This document shows, one piece after another, positions 26,848-35,066 of a stretch of 45,865 nucleotides of DNA. The stretch covers positions 1 to 45,865 of the forward strand of contig JASHPD010000112.1 in the NCBI GenBank assembly GCA_030038315.1, given 5' to 3'. Below the pieces are notes generated by a model, which was given only the letters and a program-made list of their open reading frames with translations, did not search any database and was not told where the DNA came from. A program made the position numbers and the translations under genes. The first letter of the stretch is position 1, and each line of letters opens with the position of its first letter. The DNA comes from Acidobacteriaceae bacterium. Its GTDB lineage: Bacteria; Acidobacteriota; Terriglobia; Terriglobales; Acidobacteriaceae.

Positions 26848-29706
26848 GTGACATACGCAATCGTGAGAAAGTGGCGGAGCCTGTCCCTTGCGGCTCTTCT
26901 GCTTCTCCTTGTCCCTGCGTTCGCGCTTCACGCGCAGAATACCGGAGCCACCATCAACGGCGTCATCACGGACGCGCAGGGCAAAGCTGTGGTCGGCGCC
27001 AACGTCACCGTAACCAATAGCAAGACCGGCGCAACCCAGACCGCCGTCAGTGCCTCGGACGGCAGCTACGCGGTCAGCGGCCTCGCCGCCGGCGTCTATG
27101 CCGTTGACGCCAGCGCGCAGGGCTTCGCCCAGGCCACCAAGACCAGCATCCTGGTCAATGCCGGGCAGACCGTTCAGGCCAATATCGCTCTCGGCGTCAG
27201 CTCCGTCATGCAGCAGGTAGAAGTCAACGCCGGCTACAACTCGATTGCCACCCAGTCCGCTCCCAGCGGCGGGTATCTCGATGAGCAGACCCCTCACTCG
27301 CTCATCTCCCAGCACTACATCGAGAACTACACCTCGCCCATCGCCGACTTCGGCGAGATCGTGCAGATCGCTCCCGGCGCGTTTACCGAGAGCACCAACG
27401 GTGTCGGCCTCGGCCAGAGCAGCACCTGCTTCCGCGCCTTCTGCGACGGCTTCTTCAACTTCGACTTCGACGGCATTCCCTTCTACGACACCAACAACCC
27501 CACCCACCACTCCTGGGCGTTCTTCCCTTCGCAGTGGATCGGCGGCGTGGACTTTGATCGCAGCCCCGGCACGGCCGCAACCATCGGGCCTGCTTCTTTC
27601 GGCGGCTCCATCCACCTGCTCTCCAAGCCGTTGCAGAACGAGCAGAACATTCGCGGCACGGTGTCGTACGGAACCTGGAACACTAAGCTCTATGACGCCG
27701 CCTACAACTCCGGCAACTTCGGCTGGTTCGGCGGACCCAGGAAGTCCAACGTCTTCATCGACGTACACCACATGAGCTCGGACGGCTACCAGACCTACAA
27801 CTTCAACACGCGCGACGCCGGCTCGCTGATCTACCAGTACACCTTCTCGCCGCGCACCGTGCTCACCGGCTTCAGCGGCGTGGTGCATCTCTACTCGAAC
27901 GGCCCGAACATCAGCTCCACGCGATGCAACCTGTACGGCGTTCCTGCCAACGACTCCTATAGCTGCGCGAATGCCGACACCGCCAACGGCCTCGATCCCT
28001 ACACCGGCGCGGGCCTCAAGTTCCTGCTCACCGACAACTCCGACCCGGCAAGCTGGTACGACTACAAGTACAACACCTACGTTGTGCCCACGGACTTCGA
28101 GTACATCGGCCTTAAGAGTGATCTCGGCCACGGCTGGTATCTCGACGTCAAGCCCTACACCTACAACTACGACAACGGCGAAAAGTACTCAAACGCCACG
28201 CCCATCACCAACTACACGCAGGCTCAGCTCGTCGCCAATCCCTCGCTGCTCCCCGGCACCGTCGTAAATGACAAAGTTGCCTACTACCTCGGCGCCGAAG
28301 TCTATCCCTGCGACGTGCAGCGCGATAAGAAGGGCATTTACGCCCTGCCTTGCGGCATCGACAAGTACAACAGCTACCGCAAGTACGGCGAAATCGCCTC
28401 TATCTCCAAGACCTCCAGCTTCGGCGTCTTCCGCGCCGGCATGTGGTATGAGTGGGCCAGAACCAGCCGCCACCAGTACCCCAGCGACCCGCTCAACAAC
28501 TGGGCCGATCAGCCGCTGCCCAAGTTCAACGAGCACTTCTGGACCAACACCTACCAGCCCTGGGCCGAGTATGAGTTCCACGTCACGCCCAAGTTCAACG
28601 TAACGGCCGGCCTACGCTACGCCGCTTACACCTTCGACATCCTCCACTTCGCCGACGACGGCTCGACCGTGGGCCCGCTCACCTGCCCCAACGCCATCGA
28701 CGCCTGCTCGGCCACCATCAGCGACCACGCAAACTTTACGGCATGGCTGCCCTCGCTCGATGCCAACTACCGCCTCGCGCCCAACTGGTCGGTTTACGGC
28801 CAGGTCGCCAAGGGCAGCATCGTTCCGCCCACCAGCGTCTGGGACTACAGCCACACAGCGGCATCCGCAAACGCGGCCGTTCCCACGATCTCCGTTCAGC
28901 CCAAGCAGCAGCTCACCACGGCTTACCAGCTTGGCACGGTGCTCAAGGACCAGTTGCTCACCTTTGATGCGGACTACTATCTGACCCGCTTCCAGAGCGG
29001 CTACTCGTCCGGCACCGATAACGTCCCCACCGACCCGGATTACGGCGACACCATCTACTACCTGGAGCCCGGCTCGACGGCGCAGGGCCTGGAAATGGAA
29101 ACCACCCTCGTCATCGCTCCCGGCCTCACCGCCTACCTCAACGGAACCATCGGCACCGCCTACTATCACGGCGAAGTGAATGCCAACATCGACAACTATC
29201 CTTACAACCCTGTCTATCAGACCGCGCCCAAGGGATTGTGGGTAGAGCAGACGCCGACGGATACCGAAAAGCAGGGCATCACTTACAGCCGCTATGGTTT
29301 CGATACGGGCATCTTCAATGAGCGCATCGGCACCGAGCGCATGGACAACAGCGGCTCCGGCGCCCTCCCATACCACAACCAGGCCATCATCGCTCCGTGG
29401 AGCAGCCTCGGCGGCTACTTCAACTACACCGTCCACGGGCACTCATTCTTCGACGGCACCAAAATCCGCCTCAGTGGAACCAACCTGGCGGACGCGCATA
29501 ACATTCAGGAGATTCCCACCTTTGGAAACTCCGCAGTCGCGGTCGGCAACATTGCCGGCACCTGCGGCTCGGCAACCAAGCCAACGGCCTGCGTGGACCA
29601 GTTCAACGCCACCACCACCATCAACGGCCAGGACGAGCCGAGCATCATGGCCGGCCGCAGCTTCGCTGTGACGGTAACCTTCGGCTTCTCGCCGCACAAA
29701 GACTAA
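26848..29706 (+). CDS. TonB-dependent receptor with N-terminal carboxypeptidase-regulatory-like domain
   Basis: Signal peptide, GATINGVITDAQGKAVVGANVTVTNSKTG...SGLAAGVYAVDASAQGF, plug/barrel-like region. GTG start at 26848 with SD cggaggtaatc. Confidence 0.85.
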   Translation: MTYAIVRKWRSLSLAALLLLLVPAFALHAQNTGATINGVITDAQGKAVVGANVTVTNSKTGATQTAVSASDGSYAVSGLAAGVYAVDASAQGFAQATKTSILVNAGQTVQANIALGVSSVMQQVEVNAGYNSIATQSAPSGGYLDEQTPHSLISQHYIENYTSPIADFGEIVQIAPGAFTESTNGVGLGQSSTCFRAFCDGFFNFDFDGIPFYDTNNPTHHSWAFFPSQWIGGVDFDRSPGTAATIGPASFGGSIHLLSKPLQNEQNIRGTVSYGTWNTKLYDAAYNSGNFGWFGGPRKSNVFIDVHHMSSDGYQTYNFNTRDAGSLIYQYTFSPRTVLTGFSGVVHLYSNGPNISSTRCNLYGVPANDSYSCANADTANGLDPYTGAGLKFLLTDNSDPASWYDYKYNTYVVPTDFEYIGLKSDLGHGWYLDVKPYTYNYDNGEKYSNATPITNYTQAQLVANPSLLPGTVVNDKVAYYLGAEVYPCDVQRDKKGIYALPCGIDKYNSYRKYGEIASISKTSSFGVFRAGMWYEWARTSRHQYPSDPLNNWADQPLPKFNEHFWTNTYQPWAEYEFHVTPKFNVTAGLRYAAYTFDILHFADDGSTVGPLTCPNAIDACSATISDHANFTAWLPSLDANYRLAPNWSVYGQVAKGSIVPPTSVWDYSHTAASANAAVPTISVQPKQQLTTAYQLGTVLKDQLLTFDADYYLTRFQSGYSSGTDNVPTDPDYGDTIYYLEPGSTAQGLEMETTLVIAPGLTAYLNGTIGTAYYHGEVNANIDNYPYNPVYQTAPKGLWVEQTPTDTEKQGITYSRYGFDTGIFNERIGTERMDNSGSGALPYHNQAIIAPWSSLGGYFNYTVHGHSFFDGTKIRLSGTNLADAHNIQEIPTFGNSAVAVGNIAGTCGSATKPTACVDQFNATTTINGQDEPSIMAGRSFAVTVTFGFSPHKD

Positions 29707-29727
29707 ATCTCCAACGCAATCCAGATC

Positions 29728-29762
29728 AGGCCGCGCCGGAAACCTCTGGCGCGGCCTTTTTT
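29728..29762 (+). terminator. Rho-independent terminator after the TonB receptor gene
   Basis: aggccgcgcc ... ggcgcggcct followed by ttttt. Confidence 0.85.
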
Positions 29763-29828
29763 CATCCTCACGCTTGAGTCAATCCTCCACCTTCAGATCG
29801 AGTCTCACCTTTATCCCGTCATGCGAAA

Positions 29829-30203
29829 ATGGGCTCCGTGAGATTCCCTGAAAAGCCTTTCGCAATTCTTACCCTCATCGCCCTCTGTACCGCACAGGCC
29901 GCTTACGGAGCCAGCAGGAAAAAAGAGGCCGAAATGGCCGGTGCGGTCCTCTTTCGCGACAAAGGCTGCGGCTTCTGCCACGGCGCCGACCTCAAAGGCA
30001 CGCGCAAGGCTCCCGCGCTCGAAGACATCCGCAAAGAGAAGGGCTGGACCGACGACAAGATCAGCAGCCAGATTCTCGACGGAGGCCAAAAGATGCCGCC
30101 CTTCCGTGATTCCATCTCCGACGACGAGGTCAAAGAGCTGATCGCCTTCCTGCGCGCGAAACACCGTCCCGTCCCGCCGCCCGCGCCGGCAACACCGCAG
30201 TGA
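29829..30203 (+). CDS. Small secreted c-type cytochrome
   Basis: Signal-like N-terminus, GCGFCHGADLKGTRKAPAL (CxxCH), GGQKMPPF distal Met, Pro-rich tail. Confidence 0.85.
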   Translation: MGSVRFPEKPFAILTLIALCTAQAAYGASRKKEAEMAGAVLFRDKGCGFCHGADLKGTRKAPALEDIRKEKGWTDDKISSQILDGGQKMPPFRDSISDDEVKELIAFLRAKHRPVPPPAPATPQ

Positions 30204-30329
30204 AGCAGGAACCAGCGCCAGCAGGAAGAAACAGGCCCTGGGTCAGTTTGCGTTGGGATGTGAGACAGCAAGCCCTTGCAAATTTTTCCGCTCAAATTTG
30301 CAAAGAATCACGGCCAGATACGCCACACT

Positions 30330-30368
30330 AAAAAAATCCCCCGGCACGTGTGAGGGCGCACCGAGGGA
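30330..30368 (-). terminator. Rho-independent terminator of the flagellar operon
   Basis: On minus strand tccctcgg ... ccggggga followed by tttttt, just downstream of the cheX-like gene. Confidence 0.5.
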
Positions 30369-30387
30369 AAAAAGTCATGCCGAAGCC

Positions 30388-30876
30388 CTACTTGAGGCCG
30401 TCGCAGATGATCGTCACGTCAAAGCGCGAGCCGTCGAAGCTGAAGAAGTGATGCACCTTGAATTCCGGCGACTGCACGTGAATGTTGTAATCGCGCCCGG
30501 TGATGACCGCCGGAACCGAAAGCCCGCAATGCCCGGCCAGCGTGGGCACCCGAGCCTTCCACGCGCCGGCCAGCATGTTGCACAGCTCGCCGAAGGCGTC
30601 CCGCACCGTATCGTCCACCTCGTCAAAGTCCACGCCCGTCATCCGGCCGGCAACCACGCGCGCCGTGCTCGTATCCGAGCGCAGCACGCAGGCGCCGCTG
30701 AAAAGCCCGCCGAAGCCGACAACTGCCGTCACCGACTCCGGCTCATAAACAGCTTGTCCGTCTTTCTCGCGCCGGCACTGGCCGCCCAGCATCGTCTGAA
30801 AGACCTCTTCCACACTCGCATCCAGGTTCTTCGGGTCGGAAATCAGCTCCACAGATTCACGCAACGATACACCCAT
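30388..30876 (-). CDS. cheX: CheX/CheC-like chemotaxis phosphatase
   Basis: FGELCNMLAGAWKA (E-x2-N motif) in a CheX-like fold sequence; next to a cheY gene. Confidence 0.75.
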   Translation of the reverse strand: MGVSLRESVELISDPKNLDASVEEVFQTMLGGQCRREKDGQAVYEPESVTAVVGFGGLFSGACVLRSDTSTARVVAGRMTGVDFDEVDDTVRDAFGELCNMLAGAWKARVPTLAGHCGLSVPAVITGRDYNIHVQSPEFKVHHFFSFDGSRFDVTIICDGLK

Positions 30877-30948
30877 CGCACCTTACCCTTTCTTCAACTT
30901 GTTCTCCCGCTCGAGCCCGCACAACCAATCGAATCGCCTGGCCGCGCA

Positions 30949-31332
30949 TCAGGCCGGGGTCAGCAGCGGCAACACCCGCTCCTTGACCTGGTCCGCCGTG
31001 AACGGCTTGCGAATATACCCCACCGCGCCGGCCTGGATCGCCTGCTTGACGTGCTCCTCGCTCGATTCGGTGGTAATCATGATGACCGGCACGCCGGGGG
31101 CAAGGTTCTGCGCCTTCAACTGCCGCAGAAACTCAAGGCCGTCCATCACCGGCATATTGATGTCGGAGAGGATGATCTCCACCTTCTCCTTTTTGAGCAC
31201 CTCGATTCCCTCGGCGCCGCTGCCGGCCTCATGCACCACCAGCGAGTCAAGCCCCGCCTGGCGCAGCGCCCGCTCCACAATCTTCCTCATCACCGAGGAA
31301 TCATCCACAATCAAGGTGCGTATCTCGCTCAT
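30949..31332 (-). CDS. CheY-like single-domain response regulator
   Basis: TLIVDDSSVMRKIV, IILSDINMPVMDGLEFL, VIMITTESSE, GYIRKPF. Start at MSEIRT (31332). Confidence 0.9.
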   Translation of the reverse strand: MSEIRTLIVDDSSVMRKIVERALRQAGLDSLVVHEAGSGAEGIEVLKKEKVEIILSDINMPVMDGLEFLRQLKAQNLAPGVPVIMITTESSEEHVKQAIQAGAVGYIRKPFTADQVKERVLPLLTPA

Positions 31333-31419
31333 CTCTCCGTCCGGTCCCTCTCTGGCTTCTCTATCGGCCCGCTGCAGTGCTTCTTGAATCGCTCTCGAAC
31401 CCGTCCCGCCATGCAACGG

Positions 31420-32385
31420 CTACTGTCCTGCGATGGTGCACAGAAGATCCTCGACCGAGCCGATCTCCGGCGCCGCGCCCTCGCCGGCCTTGCGAAAGAG
31501 CCTGAGCCAGAGCAGATCGTGAACGCGCACCAGCTTCGCGTCCACCGGCTTCGCCTTTTCGATAGCCCGCGCAAGCACTCGCACCGCGGCCTCGGGGCTC
31601 ATCGCCTCTACCAGCTCAACCGACGGATACCTGGCCCGCAGCGCGCGCTCATGCGCCTGGCTGAATTCGGAATCGGCCACAACGCCGCACTCGACCTTGA
31701 AGCCCGTCATGCGCTCGACAGCCAGTGCCAGCACCGGGTCCAGGCGGCTCTCAAAGCCGAGATAAAGCAGCCGCCCGGCCGAGCGGCGCAACGGCAGCGC
31801 GCCGAAAGCATCTACGAAAAGCCGCGGCACCAGCGGCGTAAGCGCCGCGGGATGGTGGCCGCCCACCGGAAGCACCGGGCAGCTCCATTGCAGCGCAACG
31901 GCGCGCGTCACCAGATCCTCGCCGATGCCCTCCTGCCGCATCAGCCAACTGCCGAGCTTGCCCGCCTTGTGCTGCCGCTGGCTGGCCAGGGCAGACTTCA
32001 ACTGCTCCGCCGTGATCCATCCTTTTTCCAGCATCAGCAGGCCGAGCGGAATGCGGTGACGGTGCGGGCGAAGGGATTCCGTGCGCCCGCGGCCTTCGCG
32101 CTGGACAGCCGCGCGCACCCGCGCCTCCGTGCAGCCGGGCGAGCAGCTCCAGCCGCCCTCAAAGACAGGCGCCGTGCGGCCCCGCCAGAGCTGCATCCAG
32201 CCGGTGCGGCAATCCGGGTTGGCGCAGCTTTCCAGCCACCCGCGCTTTGCCGGAACCGGACCCGGCGCAGGCGCCACGGTGCGCGACCCCGGAGCTTCGC
32301 GCTCCACGGCGCGGCGCAGGATCTCAACAATCTCGTCGGCCTTGATCCGCGGATTCGGCTCCCCTGGCGGATTTAGAAGAGGCAT
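31420..32385 (-). CDS. Putative zinc-finger / MshEN (GspE N-terminal)-like domain protein in flagellar operon
   Basis: Cys54-x4-Cys59-x21-Cys81-x3-Cys85, then IPLGLLMLEKGWITAEQLKSALASQ...GKLGSWLMRQEGIGEDLVTRAVALQWSCPVL resembling the tandem MshEN motif. Confidence 0.6.
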   Translation of the reverse strand: MPLLNPPGEPNPRIKADEIVEILRRAVEREAPGSRTVAPAPGPVPAKRGWLESCANPDCRTGWMQLWRGRTAPVFEGGWSCSPGCTEARVRAAVQREGRGRTESLRPHRHRIPLGLLMLEKGWITAEQLKSALASQRQHKAGKLGSWLMRQEGIGEDLVTRAVALQWSCPVLPVGGHHPAALTPLVPRLFVDAFGALPLRRSAGRLLYLGFESRLDPVLALAVERMTGFKVECGVVADSEFSQAHERALRARYPSVELVEAMSPEAAVRVLARAIEKAKPVDAKLVRVHDLLWLRLFRKAGEGAAPEIGSVEDLLCTIAGQ

Positions 32386-33149
32386 CGTATCGTCTCCAGT
32401 CTCATGCGCGGCTCTGCGACCTCGGTCACTCGCAGGCCGAAGTTTCCGTTCACCAGCACGACGTCGCCCCGAGCCACAATCTTGTCGGCCACGATCAGGT
32501 CCACCGGGTCCGCAACATGGCGGTCAAGCTGCACCACATCGCCCGGTCCCAGCTCCAGCAGGTCGCCCAGCGGAATCTCGCGGCTGCCAAAACGCAGCGT
32601 CGCCTCCAGCTCCACGTCGAGCAGAAGATCGATGCCCGGACGGCCGGGAACCGAAGCAACGGCCGTGTCGGTGGCCGTCGCTTCCGGCTCCGGCGCGCTC
32701 TGCGCAGCAGACTTTGCCGGCGCCGCGGCCTTCTTCGGCGCGCGTACCTCGTCGCGCACCAGCACTGTCCACGCGCCGGAACCGGCCTTCAACTGAAAGG
32801 CGCGCGAGATCTTGCCTTCGCCGGCAATCTCTTCCATCTTCTCGACCGAAAGCTTCTTGCCGGTCCTGGCCAGCACGTCGCCGCAGGCCGATTCGGCAAT
32901 CTCGCGCAAAAGCTCGCTCCAGGCGGCCTTCTGGTCCACGCCTTCGCCCAGCAGCGGCGTGGCAAGAATGCGCGCATCGAGGACGACCGAAAAACGGCCC
33001 TCCTCGCCGCCCGTGATGGCGGCAGCAAAGCCGAAGGAACCGGCTTCCAGGGGCTTGGGGAGCGATTCGGCAAACTCCGCTTCGCCGGCCAGGGCCTGCG
33101 TCAGCAGGGCGGAGGCGGCGCCAATCCAGCTATCGAGATAGGTCGTCAT
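32373..33149 (-). CDS. fliN: FliN-type flagellar motor switch protein with extra N-terminal domain
   Basis: C-terminal LDVELEATLRFGSREIPLGDLLELGPGDVVQLDRHVADPVDLIVADKIVARGDVVLVNGNFGLRVTEV (SpoA domain). Confidence 0.8.
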   Translation of the reverse strand: MTTYLDSWIGAASALLTQALAGEAEFAESLPKPLEAGSFGFAAAITGGEEGRFSVVLDARILATPLLGEGVDQKAAWSELLREIAESACGDVLARTGKKLSVEKMEEIAGEGKISRAFQLKAGSGAWTVLVRDEVRAPKKAAAPAKSAAQSAPEPEATATDTAVASVPGRPGIDLLLDVELEATLRFGSREIPLGDLLELGPGDVVQLDRHVADPVDLIVADKIVARGDVVLVNGNFGLRVTEVAEPRMRLETIRCLF

Positions 33150-34123
33150 GCGAGTTCCCTTTCCATGCGGCGTTCCATGCGCGCCGCGCGCCGTGTTCCC
33201 TGGCGAATAGCCTCAGCCGTCGCCAGAACCTGTCCCCCTACGCGCCATTCGGCTGCCGCGCCCGCCGGAAGATCGAAGCGGAGAACCGATCCGGGCTCCA
33301 TCGTCTCAATCTCGCGCAGGGGAACGCGCACCGAAGGCAACTGCAGCGAGGCGCCGAAGGGAATCTTCCGCGCCGCCGATTCCATGCGCGCGCGCGTCTC
33401 CGGCGCGTGCCGGCGCGAGCGGCCCCAATCCGACGTCAGGCGCCGCAGGATCGTGTTGGCCACCACCGCCGGAAAGGCGAGATTCAAAAGCCCCGAGCTG
33501 TGCGGCATCCGCATCTCAAAGCTCAGGCAGAGGGTCTTCTCATTCACCGGCATGATGCGCGCCGCCTGCGTCTGCATCTGCCGCCGCTCGAAGTTGAAGC
33601 TCAGCCCCACGGGCTGCCATGCCATGCTCAGCTCGCGGCAGATAATCTCGACGACGCTGGCCAGAATGGATTCTTCGATGTCGGTCAGCTCGCGCAGAAT
33701 CCCTTCCCTGCCCTCGCCGCCGAGGAGCAGATCGACCATCGGCGGAACCAGCGACATCTCAAGCTGCAGCACCGAGAGCACGCCAAGCGGCTCCAGGCGC
33801 ACCGCGGCCATGTAGTTGACCTCCGGCACGCGCAGCAGGAAGTCGTTGTAAGGAATCTGCTCGGCCGAGACCAGGTTGACGTGAAACTTCGTTCGCAGCC
33901 ACGCGGCCAGGTTATGCGTAAGGTTGCGCGCAAAGAGATCGTTCAACATGCTGATGGCGCGCAACTGTTCATTCGATATCTGGCCCGCCGTAGCAAAGCT
34001 GTATGGAACCACGCGCGCCTTGATCTCCGGCTGCGCGGCCTCTTCGGTCGATGCGGCATTGGCATGTTGCCGCGCCGCCTCGAAGAGCGCGTCAATCTCA
34101 TCCTGTTTGAGCATCTTCTCCAT
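33146..34123 (-). CDS. fliM: Flagellar motor switch protein FliM
   Basis: KMLKQDEIDALFEAA N-terminus and LSDLFARNLTHNLAAWLRTKFHVNLVSAEQIPYNDFLLRVPE-like core. Confidence 0.88.
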   Translation of the reverse strand: MEKMLKQDEIDALFEAARQHANAASTEEAAQPEIKARVVPYSFATAGQISNEQLRAISMLNDLFARNLTHNLAAWLRTKFHVNLVSAEQIPYNDFLLRVPEVNYMAAVRLEPLGVLSVLQLEMSLVPPMVDLLLGGEGREGILRELTDIEESILASVVEIICRELSMAWQPVGLSFNFERRQMQTQAARIMPVNEKTLCLSFEMRMPHSSGLLNLAFPAVVANTILRRLTSDWGRSRRHAPETRARMESAARKIPFGASLQLPSVRVPLREIETMEPGSVLRFDLPAGAAAEWRVGGQVLATAEAIRQGTRRAARMERRMERELA

Positions 34124-34129
34124 CGGCCG

Positions 34130-35047
34130 TTATTCCTCCTTCTCCCCTTCTGCTGTCTTTTTGGCTTTGGCTCCGTCCCGGCTCCTGCGCCCGCGCTCGA
34201 AAACACCCTTCGAGGCCAGATCGCGGAGCGAGGCGCGCAGACGCGCGACCGCCGAGGCGTGCACCTGCGAGACCCGCGACTCGACCACCCCGAGAGCGAG
34301 CCCGATCTCGCGCATGGTCATCTCCTCGTAGTAGTAAAGAGTCATCACCAGCCGCTCGCGGTCGGGCAGTTTCGTGATCGCCTCGGCCAGCCGCTCTTCG
34401 AGCTCGCCGCGCAGGCAGCGGAAGAGCGGATCTTCCTCCGGCCGGCCCGGCACGTAGGCCAGCTCCTCGTCGCCCGAATCCTCGTTGCGCTCCACGTGCA
34501 GCGTGCCGATCTCGAGGCCCTTCAGATCGCCGAGAAGCTGCTGGTACTCATCGAGCGAAAGGCGCATCTCCGCGGCCACCTCGCTCTCCGACGGCGGACG
34601 CCCCATGCGCGCCGTCAGCACCCGGATCGCCTCTTCCACCGCGCGGCCCTTGCGGCGCAGCTCGCGCGGACTCCAGTCGAGCGTGCGCAGGCTGTCGAGA
34701 ATCGCGCCGCGGATGCGGAACTGCGCATAGCTGCGGAACTGGACCTTCTTCTCCGGATCGAACTTGGCGAAGGCATCCATAAGCCCGACGACGCCGGCCG
34801 AGATCAGGTCTTCGATCTCGACATGCTGCGGCAGCCGCTCGTGAATGCGCCGCGCCAGGAAGCGAACCACGGGCAGATGATCGAGCAATACCCTTTCCTG
34901 CTCCGGCGTCATTCCGCCGCCGCCCAGCACCGCCGGATAACCGGTCGGCTGCATCTCCTTCTTCGTATCCCGCTGGCTCTTCGCCGTTCCCGTCGTTTCG
35001 ACCATTCCCCAGTCCTCACACCTTGCTGCCTGTTGCTTCCCCGACAA
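34130..35047 (-). CDS. fliA: Flagellar RNA polymerase sigma factor (FliA/WhiG family)
   Basis: IEDLISAGVVGLMDAFAKFDPEKKVQFRSYAQFRIRGAILDSLRTLDWSPRELRRKGR; region 4 MREIGLALGVVESRVSQVHASAVARLR. Confidence 0.9.
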   Translation of the reverse strand: MSGKQQAARCEDWGMVETTGTAKSQRDTKKEMQPTGYPAVLGGGGMTPEQERVLLDHLPVVRFLARRIHERLPQHVEIEDLISAGVVGLMDAFAKFDPEKKVQFRSYAQFRIRGAILDSLRTLDWSPRELRRKGRAVEEAIRVLTARMGRPPSESEVAAEMRLSLDEYQQLLGDLKGLEIGTLHVERNEDSGDEELAYVPGRPEEDPLFRCLRGELEERLAEAITKLPDRERLVMTLYYYEEMTMREIGLALGVVESRVSQVHASAVARLRASLRDLASKGVFERGRRSRDGAKAKKTAEGEKEE

Positions 35048-35066
35048 AAATCCCCGCCTTGCCTCC

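Noticed and set aside
26746-28131. 461-aa minus-strand ORF
   Set aside because: Antisense to the TonB receptor; V/G/A/R-rich shadow translation with no domain.
30276-30303. Inverted repeat ttgcaaattt-ttccgctc-aaatttgcaa
   Set aside because: Between convergent genes without a T-run; could be an incidental palindrome or weak terminator, not enough support to call.
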